DNA of 27,121 bases from Candidatus Susulua stagnicola (GCA_030765735.1 JAVCBZ010000090.1:1-27121), one strand, 5' to 3'; counted from the first letter of the stretch, positions 1-8,556 are shown. The notes: generated by a model not told the origin, from the sequence alone. Numbers and translations: made by a program.

Positions 1-1
1 A

Positions 2-157
2 AGGATTTCTTTAGAAGAGCTTTCTGATTATCTTTCTATTGAAGAGAAGAAGATCGTAGAGTGGGTTGAAGGTGGTAAAATTCCTGTAGAGAAAGAAGGC
101 AATAAACTATTATTTGATCGTCAGGAAGTAGAAGCTTGGGTTGCCCATAAACCTTAA
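2..157 (+). CDS. Excisionase/MerR-type HTH protein, 3' end only
   Basis: This is an open frame entering from the left edge and ending at TAA 155-157; the start lies outside the window. The 51 visible residues (ISLEELSDYLSIEEKKI... then IPVEKEGNKLLFDRQEVEAW) follow the HTH_17/excisionase pattern: a helix-turn-helix, a 'GGKIPV' wing and a terminal 'F...EVEAWV' helix. Members of this family bind DNA as small adaptors or regulators. A second protein of the same fold starts 62 bases downstream, so the two may be functionally linked. The DNA target and role cannot be told from sequence. Confidence 0.75.
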   Translation, partial: RISLEELSDYLSIEEKKIVEWVEGGKIPVEKEGNKLLFDRQEVEAWVAHKP

Positions 158-219
158 AAAGGTTATTATAGATTTCAAGATTAAGTCAAGTTAGTCTATA
201 AAATTTTTATAAATAAATA

Positions 220-534
220 ATGAAAGAGAAACTTTGCACTACAAGAGAAGCTTCCCATACTTTGGGTATTTACGAGAAAGATGTTATTGAGTTAGCTAAT
301 AAAAATATTATTCCTCACTTTAAAGTTGCCGGAGAATTTTTAAGATTTAGAAGGGAAGATATTCTAAGAATTAAGCCAGCAATAAAAAAGAAGTATAATA
401 TTCCCGAGAGAAAGGATCGCTCTCTAGAAAGGATAAGAGAGTTTATATATTTCAATGATTTTTATTTAATTTCAGTAGTAATTATTATTATTTTAGTTGG
501 GATAATAGTAAAAGACTTAATTGTCAGCACTTAA
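220..534 (+). CDS. HTH_17 (MerR/excisionase-like) protein with C-terminal membrane helix
   Basis: A 104-residue protein. Residues 6-55 form an excisionase-type HTH (TTREASHTLGI...DVIELANKNIIPHFKVAG, then FLRFRREDI). A basic linker (about 55-75) is followed by one strongly hydrophobic segment at about 82-102 (FYLISVVIIIILVGIIVKDL), so a DNA-binding domain appears to be tethered to the membrane by its C-terminal end. No Shine-Dalgarno sequence precedes the ATG; the upstream 60 bases are very AT-rich. It is the second of two tandem HTH genes. A role in membrane-associated transcription control or DNA anchoring is inference; no ligand or target is visible. Confidence 0.8.
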   Translation: MKEKLCTTREASHTLGIYEKDVIELANKNIIPHFKVAGEFLRFRREDILRIKPAIKKKYNIPERKDRSLERIREFIYFNDFYLISVVIIIILVGIIVKDLIVST

Positions 535-680
535 TGCCTGCCTTTTTATCTACTTAAAATTCCGATATTGCAAAATAATAAATTATTTGCTTTAATTAGC
601 AGAGTTGATAGAATATTCTTTAAAATTACAGATTATCTTTATGGTTTGGGTTTTTAAAAATAAGAAAAAGGAGATAAAAA

Positions 681-1001
681 ATGGTAAATTTTGATGATTT
701 TTCTAAACTAGATTTAAAAACAGGTAAGATTTTAGAAGTTAGCTCTCATCCTGATGCCGAAAAGCTATATCTATTAAAGGTTGATATTGGAGAGAAAGTA
801 ATTCAAGTGGTAGCTGGGATTAAACCTTTTTATACTCCAGAGCAATTAGAGAATAAACTTATAGTTGTTTTAACTAATTTAGAAGCAAAAAGTATTAGGG
901 GGTCTTTATCAGAAGGCATGGTTTTGGCTGCTCAAGGCAAGGATGATATTAGTTTGGTAGTCTTAGACAAAGAAGTAGATGTTGGTAATAAAGTAAAGTA
1001 A
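681..1001 (+). CDS. metG: Stand-alone MetRS beta-type tRNA-binding domain protein
   Basis: A 106-residue protein made almost entirely of one OB-fold tRNA-binding domain of the EMAPII/Arc1p/CsaA type. Recognisable motifs are 'DLKTGKILEVSSHPDAEKL', 'VVAGIKPFYTPEQLENK', 'NLEAKSIRG' and 'SEGMVLAA'. In many bacteria this domain is the C-terminal part of methionyl-tRNA synthetase and helps the enzyme dimerise and hold tRNA. Here it is a separate gene, as in organisms with a split 'methionine--tRNA ligase subunit beta'. The catalytic subunit is not in the window. A good RBS (AAGGAG, about 668-673) supports the ATG at 681. CsaA-like chaperone function is the main alternative. Confidence 0.88.
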   Translation: MVNFDDFSKLDLKTGKILEVSSHPDAEKLYLLKVDIGEKVIQVVAGIKPFYTPEQLENKLIVVLTNLEAKSIRGSLSEGMVLAAQGKDDISLVVLDKEVDVGNKVK

Positions 1002-1095
1002 ATTTTTATAATCAAGCTTATATTAAAAAAGTATATAAGAGCTAGGACAAAAGGTAATAGTGATATTGTAGATATTACCTTAATAATCGTTTAAT

Positions 1096-1923
1096 ATGGA
1101 TTTAATAAAAAACATTGAGGATTTTGACTGGATAGTTTTTGACTTAGAAACTACTGGCTTAGATGCTGTTACTGGTGATTCTATATGTGAAATAGGAGCT
1201 TTGAAGATTAAAAATAGAAAAATTATTGATAAGTTCCATAGCCTAGTTAATCCTAAAAGAAATATTCCTATACAAGCCTATAATATTCATAAAATATCTG
1301 AAGAAGATGTCAAAAACTCTCCTTGCTTTGAAGATATAGCTGAAGAGTTTGTTTCATTTTTAGGCAAATCAGTAATTTTTGCTTATAATATTAAATTTGA
1401 TATGAGTTTTATCAATAATCATTTGGGAAAGATTAATCAACCAGTTTTAAAATTGCCAGCAGTAGATATTCTTTCTATGGCTAGAGATGGTCTTAAATTG
1501 CCTCGATATAATTTAGATGCAGTAGCTAAATTTTTTAATATTGATTGTAGCCAAGGATTGCATAGGGCTGCAAATGATGCTTCAGTTGCTCTTCAGGCAC
1601 TTATAAAGTTGTTAGATATATTTAAAGAAAAAGGAATAAGAAATCTAGATGAATTTATTTCTCTTTATGGCTTAAATGATGAAATTTTTAGAGTAAAGGA
1701 AGAGGAGAAAATAGAGCTCTTTAATTTAGCTATAAAAAAGAGAACAGTTTTAAAAATAAAGTATTTTTCTTCTAATAATGTTATTGAGGAAAAAGATGCA
1801 GTGCCTCTTCGTATTGTTTCTGAAGGTAGATATCCATATCTTTTATGCCAGAGTAAGGATAAGGGTTCCTTTAGCGTAAGAGTCAGTCGTATCTTAAAAG
1901 TAGAAGATTTTAAAAGTAATTAA
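1096..1923 (+). CDS. DnaQ-like DEDDh 3'-5' exonuclease fused to a WYL-like domain
   Basis: A 275-residue protein. Residues about 10-180 are a DnaQ-family exonuclease with all DEDDh positions visible: D16 and E18 in 'FDLETTG', D102 in 'YNIKFDMSF', H156 and D161 in 'HRAANDAS'. This predicts metal-dependent 3'-5' removal of nucleotides, as in polymerase III epsilon or RNase T relatives. Residues about 203-272 match the WYL pattern: an 'LFNLAIKKRTVLKIKYF' opening, 'VPLRIV', 'YPYLLCQS' and a closing 'FSVRVSRI'. WYL domains usually sense nucleic acid or nucleotide ligands in regulators and defence proteins. There is no polymerase subunit nearby, so a repair or processing nuclease is likelier than replicative proofreading. 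No Shine-Dalgarno is visible. Confidence 0.88.
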   Translation: MDLIKNIEDFDWIVFDLETTGLDAVTGDSICEIGALKIKNRKIIDKFHSLVNPKRNIPIQAYNIHKISEEDVKNSPCFEDIAEEFVSFLGKSVIFAYNIKFDMSFINNHLGKINQPVLKLPAVDILSMARDGLKLPRYNLDAVAKFFNIDCSQGLHRAANDASVALQALIKLLDIFKEKGIRNLDEFISLYGLNDEIFRVKEEEKIELFNLAIKKRTVLKIKYFSSNNVIEEKDAVPLRIVSEGRYPYLLCQSKDKGSFSVRVSRILKVEDFKSN

Positions 1924-1964
1924 TTTGCTATGAATTAAAAGATTATTTTGATAAAATGAATAGT

Positions 1965-1996
1965 ATTAGCAGTAGGTAAATATTAATACTGCGAAT
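1965..1996. promoter_or_regulatory. Inverted repeat upstream of the Lrp-family gene (candidate operator)
   Basis: ATTAGCAGTA (1965-1974) and TACTGCGAAT (1987-1996) form a dyad with 9 of 10 positions matching, separated by 12 AT-rich bases. It ends 18 bases before the Lrp/AsnC start codon. Lrp-family genes often control themselves through such dyads, so autoregulation is a reasonable inference, but no clear -35/-10 pair could be fixed around it. Confidence 0.4.
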
Positions 1997-2014
1997 TATT
2001 AAAAGGAGGTTATT

Positions 2015-2494
2015 ATGGATGATCTATTAGAAATTTTAGAAAATAATGCTCGGATTTCCTTAGAAGATTTACAGAAATTAACTAGTAAGAGTAAAAAAGA
2101 CATTGAACGAGCTATAAAAAATTATGAGAAAAAAGGAATAATCGTAAAGTACAAAACAATCATAAATAAGCAAAAAATCGATAATAAGGGAGTAGTTGCT
2201 TTAATTGAAGTTAAAATAGTTCCTCAGAAAGATGTAGGCTTTGATTTAGTTGCTCAGAGAATTTATAGATTTCCAGAAGTAAAAAGCTGTTTTCTTCTTT
2301 CTGGAACCTATGATTTACTTTTAGAAGTTTCTGGAGAAGATATAAATACAGTAGCTAGTTTTGTTGCTGAGAAACTATCACCTTTAAGCTCAGTTAGAGG
2401 CACGGCTACTCATTTTATGCTTAAAAAGTATAAAGAAGATGGAATAATTCTAGTAAAGGGAGAAAAAAACCAGAGATTACCGATAACTTATTGA
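2015..2494 (+). CDS. Lrp/AsnC family transcriptional regulator
   Basis: A 159-residue protein with an N-terminal winged HTH (about 1-50: 'LLEILENNARISLEDLQKLT', then 'ERAIKNYEKKGIIVKYKTII') and a C-terminal RAM/AsnC ligand-binding domain (about 65-145: 'VALIEVKIVPQ', 'VKSCFLLSGTYDLLLEVSG'). Such proteins form dimers or octamers that respond to amino acids. A strong RBS (AAAGGAGG, about 2001-2008) fixes the ATG. A 32-base dyad lies just upstream, and an aminotransferase gene follows 70 bases downstream, so the likely job is local control of that aminotransferase in response to an amino acid. The effector is unknown. Confidence 0.92.
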   Translation: MDDLLEILENNARISLEDLQKLTSKSKKDIERAIKNYEKKGIIVKYKTIINKQKIDNKGVVALIEVKIVPQKDVGFDLVAQRIYRFPEVKSCFLLSGTYDLLLEVSGEDINTVASFVAEKLSPLSSVRGTATHFMLKKYKEDGIILVKGEKNQRLPITY

Positions 2495-2564
2495 TAGTTT
2501 TTATGATTTATCTAGGTAATGTTTTAAACGTAAATAGAATTAATAAATTAAATAAAATAAAATC

Positions 2565-3713
2565 ATGATATCAAAAAGAATAAAAAATATACCATCTTCA
2601 GGGATACGAGAATTTTTTGATTTAGTTTTAGGTATGCCTGAAGTTATATCCTTAGGTGTAGGTGAGCCTGATTTTATTACTCCTTGGAAAATTAGGGAAA
2701 AAGCAATTACAGCTCTAGAAGAAGGGTTAACTTCTTATACTTCAAACCAAGGTCTTTTTGTTTTGCGCAAAGGTATTAATAATCTTTTGGATAAGAAGTA
2801 TTCTTTAAAATATAATCCTGAAGAAGAAATTCTTGTTACTGTGGGGGTTAGCGAAGGCATGGATTTAGCTATAAGAGCCATTATAGAGCCAGGGGATAAG
2901 ATTATTGTAGTAACGCCTTATTATGTTGCTTATCCAGCTTTGGTTGAGATATGCTGTGGCAAGGTGCTTTATCTGCTGACCAAGGAAGAAGAGGGATTTA
3001 AAATTAATCTTGGAAAACTTAAAAGTTTACTTTTACAAAATCCTAAAGCAATAATATTGAATTATCCTTCCAACCCTACAGGAATAACCTATGATCGTAA
3101 GGAGTTAAATCAAATTTGGAGCATTTTATCTAAAAAAGATATAATTATTATTAGTGATGAGACTTATGATGAATTGAATTATGGTAAGAATCATATTCCA
3201 TTTTCTTCTTTAAACAAAAAAGCAAAAAAGCAAACAATTTTGCTTAATGGGTTTTCTAAAGGATATGCTATGACTGGCTTTAGAGTTGGTTTTGCTTGTG
3301 CAGATAAAGAGATCATTTCTGCAATGACTAAGATACACTCTTATTCAATACTTTGTGGACCGATTATATCTCAGATTGCTGCAATTGAAGCCTTGAAATC
3401 AAGAAAAGAAGTGATGGAAATGCAAAAAAAATATAAAAAGAGAAGAGATTTTATAGTTAAAGAACTTAATCGCTTAGGCCTTTATACAGTTAAACCCCAG
3501 GGTGCATTTTATTGTTTTTCTTCAGTGAAGAAGTATAAAATAAATGCCCTAGATTTTGCTAAGAAACTATTACTTCAAGAAAAAGTTGCTGTAGTTCCTG
3601 GAACAGCATTTGGAGAAGAGTTTGGTTCTTATGTAAGAATTTCCTATGCTAATTCTTTAGAGAATTTAAGAGAAGCTACAGTAAGGATAGAGAGATTCTT
3701 AAGTAAGCTATAG
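2565..3713 (+). CDS. Class I/II pyridoxal-phosphate aminotransferase
   Basis: A 382-residue fold-type I aminotransferase, of normal length for the aspartate/aromatic aminotransferase family. Visible motifs are 'SLGVGEPDF' near the N terminus, 'TSYTSNQGLFVLRKGI', 'LNYPSNPTG', 'ISDETYDEL' (PLP-pyridine Asp and Tyr) and the Schiff-base lysine K232 in 'NGFSKGYAMTGFRVGF'. It should transfer an amino group between an amino acid and a 2-oxo acid; substrate specificity cannot be read. It follows an Lrp/AsnC gene, a common pairing. No Shine-Dalgarno precedes ATG 2565, but the conserved N terminus ('ISKRIKNIPSSGIREF') supports this start. Confidence 0.92.
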   Translation: MISKRIKNIPSSGIREFFDLVLGMPEVISLGVGEPDFITPWKIREKAITALEEGLTSYTSNQGLFVLRKGINNLLDKKYSLKYNPEEEILVTVGVSEGMDLAIRAIIEPGDKIIVVTPYYVAYPALVEICCGKVLYLLTKEEEGFKINLGKLKSLLLQNPKAIILNYPSNPTGITYDRKELNQIWSILSKKDIIIISDETYDELNYGKNHIPFSSLNKKAKKQTILLNGFSKGYAMTGFRVGFACADKEIISAMTKIHSYSILCGPIISQIAAIEALKSRKEVMEMQKKYKKRRDFIVKELNRLGLYTVKPQGAFYCFSSVKKYKINALDFAKKLLLQEKVAVVPGTAFGEEFGSYVRISYANSLENLREATVRIERFLSKL

Positions 3714-3795
3714 ATCCTAACCTTTATTTCTTAGTATTTCATTATGTTTTTAGATTGTTGTTTTGTATAGTATAAAATATAATCAAAGAGGAAAA

Positions 3796-6156
3796 ATGTT
3801 TTTAAAAATATTATCTAAATTACTAATAATAATTTTTATTTTTAGCTTATTTGGTTGTACTCAGATTTCTAAAGAATCTTCTAAAGAGGGTGTTATTGGG
3901 TTAGAAAATTTTAAAGAATATTATCAAGATTTAGTAATCCAACAACGTCAACTTTTAGAACTTAACCCTAATGATTTAGAATTAAGATTTCAGTTAGCTA
4001 AGTTTTATTATGATTTTAAAGACTATTCACAAGTAAAAGATCTTTTAGAGAATGTTGATAATCAAAAAGCTAAGGTGATCTTAGCAAAAACTATGGTTAA
4101 ATCAAAAAACTACGGTTATGCTATTAAGATCTTTGAAAAATTAGATCTTATTGCTGAAGATAGTGAATATTTGTATCTTTATGGTCAGGTTTTAGAGGAA
4201 AAAAACTTATTTCCTAAGGCGCTTGAAATTTATCAAAAAGTAGAAGGATCTTTTAAAGAAAATGCCCAAAAGAGAATAAAATTAATTAAAGTTAGAGTAG
4301 AAGGAAGCATGCCTAAAGAAGTAAGAGATATATCTAGTGAAGCTGAAGATTTTCTTAAAGGTTTAGAAGATGAAGCTGCAATATACTTATTGGTGGATGA
4401 GGACATTGAGATTAAAACTGATAATACTTCTGTATCTACGATACATGTTATAAAGAAAGTTTTACAAGAAAGAGGTAAAGAGTTAGCTGAGGTTGAAATG
4501 GGGTATGATTCTACCTATGAAAGGATAGAACTAGAGTATGCTCGAACAATTACTAAAGAGGGCAAGGTTGTTTATGCTGGGGAGGAAAGTATTCGCGATG
4601 TAAGCAGATATTTAAATTTCCCTCTTTATAGTAACTCTCGAGCATTTATTATTTCTATGCCTTCGGTGGAAGTAGGTTCTTTTATTGAATATAAGGTAAA
4701 AATTTATTCTTCAAAATTAATTAATCAGGATGATTTTAATTTTGTTTATCGGCTTCGTGAAGGTTATCCTGTTTTTAAATCTAAATTTGATCTAATGATT
4801 CCTAATAGTCGTGATATTAATTTTAAATTTCCAAACAAAGAATACGCAAAAGGGATTAGTCTTGAACCTGAAGTAACAAAGACAGAAACTAAAAAAATAT
4901 ATTCTTGGAGCTTCAATAAAATAGAATCTATTATTCCTGAATATAGTATGCCTGAGGTCTCATATGTAAACCCAGCAATTTTAATTTCCAGTTTTTCTTC
5001 TTGGGATGAAATTTATAAGTGGTGGAAATCTTTATATAAGGAGAAACTTCAATTAAATAAAGAGGTAAAAGATTTTGTGGATCAACTTATTAAAGATAGT
5101 TTTACTGAATACGAAAAAGCAAAAATTCTTTCTGAATTTGTAGCCAAGAATATTCGTTATGTTGCTATAGAGTATGGAGATAGTGGCCATGAGCCACATT
5201 ATGCTAATGAAGTATTTATCAATAAGTATGGGGACTGTAAAGATCAGGCAATTCTTTTAGTAGCAATGTTAAAGTATGCTGGTTTAAAAGGTTATCCAGT
5301 ACTTATATCTACTCGTGGTACTTATACTATATATGAAGATTTTCCATCTGCTATTTTTAATCATGCTATTTGTGCTGTCGAAATAGATAATCAGCTAATT
5401 TTCATTGACCCTACAGCTGAAACTACAGCTTTTGGCTATATCCCTCTTGGCGATCAGAATAGACTAACCTTAGTATTCGCAGATGATGGCTGGCGTATAG
5501 ATAGGGTTAAAAACATAGCGGACAATGAACTTGTCTATGGAATGGATATAGTGATTAATCATGATGAAAGCGTAGCAATTACTCGTCAAGTGTCAACTAA
5601 AGGATTTTACTCTTCTTTTTATCGTTGGTACTTAAAATATACTCATCCGGCTACAATAAAAGAAGAAATTCAGCAAAAGATGATGGAAATATCATCTTTA
5701 TCTAAGTTAATTGATTATCAAGTAAGTGATATTGATAGTTTTGATACTGTGCCTGGTCTTATCTATAGGTTTGAAGCTGAAGAGTTTCTTAATCCGGCTG
5801 GAGGTTTAAGGATTGTTCCAGTCCTAGACCAAGTGTCTATTGAACATGGTTTAATTAGCAAAGATGATAGAAATTACCCGATTGATTTTGAAGCAATACA
5901 CAGTATTTCTGCAAATATAAAATTAACTTTACCTAATAATTTAATAGTTAAGTACTTACCTCGTTCTATTATTTTAGATAATTCTTGGTTTATGCTTAAG
6001 ATTGGTTATAAAGAAGATCTTAATATAGTTAATTTTAATCAAGAGTTTAGGATTAAGAAGAGATTCGTAGAGAAAGAAGAATATAATGTTTTTAAGGGAT
6101 ATCTTAAAAAGGCTCTTTATTTTTTGCGTGAAGAAATTATTTTAGAAAAGAAGTAA
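3796..6156 (+). CDS. DUF3857/transglutaminase-like lipoprotein with TPR-like N-terminal region
   Basis: I start this gene at ATG 3796 (786 residues), not the upstream TTG at 3763, because AGAGG at 3787-3791 sits at correct spacing and the resulting N terminus is a clean lipoprotein signal: a charged start, a hydrophobic run and the lipobox L18-F19-G20-C21. Then come helical TPR-like repeats (about 30-180), a DUF3857-type beta domain (about 200-370) and a transglutaminase-like core (about 440-555) with an intact catalytic triad: C481 in 'YGDCKDQA', H523 in 'FNHAICAV', D538 in 'FIDPTAE'. The C-terminal 150 residues resemble DUF3858. Residue T22 after the lipidated Cys suggests outer-membrane placement by the +2 rule. 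The substrate is unknown; protein cross-linking or peptide cleavage at the envelope is possible. The next gene overlaps by one base. Confidence 0.87.
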   Translation: MFLKILSKLLIIIFIFSLFGCTQISKESSKEGVIGLENFKEYYQDLVIQQRQLLELNPNDLELRFQLAKFYYDFKDYSQVKDLLENVDNQKAKVILAKTMVKSKNYGYAIKIFEKLDLIAEDSEYLYLYGQVLEEKNLFPKALEIYQKVEGSFKENAQKRIKLIKVRVEGSMPKEVRDISSEAEDFLKGLEDEAAIYLLVDEDIEIKTDNTSVSTIHVIKKVLQERGKELAEVEMGYDSTYERIELEYARTITKEGKVVYAGEESIRDVSRYLNFPLYSNSRAFIISMPSVEVGSFIEYKVKIYSSKLINQDDFNFVYRLREGYPVFKSKFDLMIPNSRDINFKFPNKEYAKGISLEPEVTKTETKKIYSWSFNKIESIIPEYSMPEVSYVNPAILISSFSSWDEIYKWWKSLYKEKLQLNKEVKDFVDQLIKDSFTEYEKAKILSEFVAKNIRYVAIEYGDSGHEPHYANEVFINKYGDCKDQAILLVAMLKYAGLKGYPVLISTRGTYTIYEDFPSAIFNHAICAVEIDNQLIFIDPTAETTAFGYIPLGDQNRLTLVFADDGWRIDRVKNIADNELVYGMDIVINHDESVAITRQVSTKGFYSSFYRWYLKYTHPATIKEEIQQKMMEISSLSKLIDYQVSDIDSFDTVPGLIYRFEAEEFLNPAGGLRIVPVLDQVSIEHGLISKDDRNYPIDFEAIHSISANIKLTLPNNLIVKYLPRSIILDNSWFMLKIGYKEDLNIVNFNQEFRIKKRFVEKEEYNVFKGYLKKALYFLREEIILEKK

Positions 6157-6575
6157 TGAATAAAAAAATATTAATAAAAAATAATAAATCCCAAAAAACA
6201 GTTAAACGAAAAAGTTTTGAAATAAAATTTTACGAAGATCTCCTTAAACAGCACCCTGATTTTATCAATGTACTTATTTCCTTAGGAGATGTTTATACCC
6301 GCAAAGGTTTTTATGAAGAAGGATTGGCTGTAGATAAAAAGCTAATACAATTATTGCCTAACGATCCAATTGTGCATTATAATCTTGCCTGTAGCCTATC
6401 TTTGACAAGTCATTCAGATGAAGCTTTAGCAAAATTAAAAAAAGCTGTTTTGTTTGGTTATGATGAATTTTCTTTTATGTCTAAAGATCCGGATTTAGAA
6501 AATGTAAGAAAGTTGTCGGAGTATAAGATCTTTTTTTCTAAATTAAAGAGGTTGAAAAATAAACAACATGAATAA
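6156..6575 (+). CDS. Small TPR protein
   Basis: A 139-residue protein with about two tetratricopeptide repeats after a basic N terminus. 'INVLISLGDVYTRKGFYEEGLAVDKK' and 'PIVHYNLACSLSLTSHSDEALAKLKKAV' show the helix-turn-helix spacing and the conserved G/Y/A positions. It ends in the 'DPDLENVRKLSEYKIFFSKL' type tail often seen after a final TPR. There is no signal peptide or membrane helix. The start overlaps the lipoprotein stop (TAATG), and the 3' end overlaps the PilZ gene by 8 bases, so the three are translationally coupled. It probably scaffolds a complex with one of these neighbours. Confidence 0.82.
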   Translation: MNKKILIKNNKSQKTVKRKSFEIKFYEDLLKQHPDFINVLISLGDVYTRKGFYEEGLAVDKKLIQLLPNDPIVHYNLACSLSLTSHSDEALAKLKKAVLFGYDEFSFMSKDPDLENVRKLSEYKIFFSKLKRLKNKQHE

Positions 6576-8556
6576 GGGCGATAAACGAAGATATATAAGA
6601 ATTTCTACTGTTTTGCCAATTGAGTTTTTTATCTTTAATGATCAAGATAGTAAAATAACCCCTTGGCTTCAAGGTTTTACTAATGATATTGGAAAGGGAG
6701 GCATTTGTCTTTTAATCAATGACCTTTGGTGGGGTTTTTCTAATCGTTTCAAACAAAAGGATACTCAATTATCTTTAAGGATAAATCTACCCTTTAAAAC
6801 CCAGCCAATGCGTTTGAATGCTAAGATAAGCTGGGTTAAAGAGCAAAAATTAAATGATTTCAACCAATATGTGCTAGGATTAGAATTTACAGAAACTAAT
6901 GATAAAAAGGTAAACAAGTTATTTAAATATGCTTTGGTTAAAAAATTTACACCAGTTGTTGTAAATACAATTATGGTTGCACTTTTAGTTTTTTCTTTTT
7001 CTTTATTTTTGTATATGGGATCATTAGTAAGAAAAAATAGAAAATTAGTAAGTGATTATGTAAATATTTTAGAAAAACGTTCATCTCTAGAAGATATATT
7101 AGAAAAAGGAATTAGCCAAGAAGAATTTTTTAAAGAAAAACAAGCAAGCTTGGAAGTAGCGATCTTTTCTCTTAAAGAAGAAGCTACTTTTTGGCAAAAT
7201 AAATATGATGCTTTGGTTGTTGAAGATAGTGACAGTACAGACATTCCAGATGAAGCTTTAAATTTTAAGAAAAAATTAACTCTTCTTGAATTAGAGTTAG
7301 CAAGGCTAAACAAGGAAAATGACCTTTTAAAGAATAAAGAAAAAGATAGTAAAACTGCAGTTTCAAAAATTCAAGAAGTAGTTAATAATTTGCGAGCAGA
7401 AGAGGTAAAAACTTCTCAGAAGGTTATTAATGGAATGTATGATTGGATAAAGAATCGCCAAGATTTAAGGAGAGGATTGGTGTTAAGTTATGAAGGAGAC
7501 GACAGTTTAGATAGAGTTTGTTTTACTTATGATCAAGCTTTAGCCGCATTGGTATTTCTTGTTTCTGGAGATAGCTTGCGGGCAAGTAAATTGTTGGATT
7601 TTTATTTAAATAATATAAATAAGGGTCAGGATATCTATAATGCTTATTTTACTCAAGGAGATGTTTTCGAGTATGTGCTACATAGTGGGCCAAATGCTTG
7701 GTTAGGATTAGCTGCTCTTTGCTACACTAAAGAAACTGGAGATAGAAAATATTTGCCTATAGCTAAAAAAGTAGCTAATTTTCTTTTAGCAATGATGGAT
7801 GGGGAAGGTGGAGTAAAGGGAGGTCCAGATGTATCTTGGTATTCTACTGAACACAATTTAGATGTTTTTGCTTTTTTTAAATTATTTTATGAGATTAGTG
7901 GAGAGAAAAAATATTTAAATGCTGCTGATAGTGTAAAAAAATGGGTCTCATGCTATACTTATACTAATTATGGTACTCCCCCAATAAAAAGAGGGAAAGG
8001 TGATTCTACCATTGCTACTGATACTTATGCTTGGTCAGTAACTGCTTTTGGTCCTAAAGAGCTTTTATCTTTAAAGATGAACCCAGAGTCAATTTTAGAA
8101 TTTGCTGTTAAGCATTGTGAAATTGGAGTGAATATTAAGAGAAAAAATGGAGAGGTTAAGGTAAGAGGTTTTGATTTCTCCAAAACTAGTAACGCTTCTC
8201 GAGGAGGGGTAGTATCTGGAGAATGGACAGCACAAATGATTTTAGCTTTTGAAGTTATGGCTGATTATTTTAAAGACAAAGATTCCAAAAAGTCTAAGCA
8301 ATATGAAGAAAAAGCGATTTTTTATTTTAATGAATTACAGAAGATGCTTATAACTTCTCCTTCTCGTGCTGGTAGAGAAGATCCTTGTCTTCCTTATGCT
8401 TCTAGTTCTTTTGTTGATACTGGACATGGGTGGAGAACTCCTAGAGGGAGTAGGACTGGCTCTCTTGCTTCAACAGCCTATTTTTTACTTACCTACCATG
8501 GATATAATCCTTTAACAGGAAAATTTTTGAGTTTATCTTTGAAAAAAAAATTTTAA
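6568..8556 (+). CDS. PilZ - membrane helix - coiled coil - alpha/alpha-barrel-like protein
   Basis: A 662-residue protein. Residues 5-115 form a PilZ domain with both c-di-GMP signatures: the basic 'KRRYIRI' (RxxxR-like) and 'DIGKGGI' (D/NxSxGG-like, with G for S). A hydrophobic helix at about 130-153 is followed by a heptad-rich coiled coil at about 155-285. The C-terminal 370 residues are rich in paired helices with Trp, Gly and acidic residues ('CFTYDQALAALVFLVSGD', 'GPNAWLGLAALCY', 'STEHNLDVFAFFKL', 'TDTYAWSVTAFGP', 'GEWTAQMILAF'), as in six-hairpin (alpha/alpha) barrels of glycoside hydrolases, lyases and epimerases. This suggests a sugar-active or sugar-binding domain across the membrane from a c-di-GMP sensor; topology and activity are inference. 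It is the last gene of the lipoprotein-TPR-PilZ unit. Confidence 0.8.
   Translation: MNKGDKRRYIRISTVLPIEFFIFNDQDSKITPWLQGFTNDIGKGGICLLINDLWWGFSNRFKQKDTQLSLRINLPFKTQPMRLNAKISWVKEQKLNDFNQYVLGLEFTETNDKKVNKLFKYALVKKFTPVVVNTIMVALLVFSFSLFLYMGSLVRKNRKLVSDYVNILEKRSSLEDILEKGISQEEFFKEKQASLEVAIFSLKEEATFWQNKYDALVVEDSDSTDIPDEALNFKKKLTLLELELARLNKENDLLKNKEKDSKTAVSKIQEVVNNLRAEEVKTSQKVINGMYDWIKNRQDLRRGLVLSYEGDDSLDRVCFTYDQALAALVFLVSGDSLRASKLLDFYLNNINKGQDIYNAYFTQGDVFEYVLHSGPNAWLGLAALCYTKETGDRKYLPIAKKVANFLLAMMDGEGGVKGGPDVSWYSTEHNLDVFAFFKLFYEISGEKKYLNAADSVKKWVSCYTYTNYGTPPIKRGKGDSTIATDTYAWSVTAFGPKELLSLKMNPESILEFAVKHCEIGVNIKRKNGEVKVRGFDFSKTSNASRGGVVSGEWTAQMILAFEVMADYFKDKDSKKSKQYEEKAIFYFNELQKMLITSPSRAGREDPCLPYASSSFVDTGHGWRTPRGSRTGSLASTAYFLLTYHGYNPLTGKFLSLSLKKKF

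Noticed and set aside
197..211. AT-only palindrome TATAAAATTTTTATA before the second HTH gene
   Set aside because: Such runs arise easily in this AT-rich DNA; nothing else supports an operator.
1053..1079. Hairpin GGTAATA...TATTACC before the exonuclease gene
   Set aside because: Only 7 AT-rich pairs with no T run; too weak to call a terminator or operator.
3763..3795. TTG start extending the lipoprotein by 11 residues
   Set aside because: ATG 3796 has a well-spaced AGAGG and gives a proper lipoprotein signal peptide; the extension would disrupt it.
7056..7313. Minus-strand open frame of 85 codons inside the PilZ gene
   Set aside because: It mirrors the coiled-coil region of the sense gene, lacks an RBS and resembles no protein; the other minus-strand frames inside the + strand genes were dropped for the same reasons.
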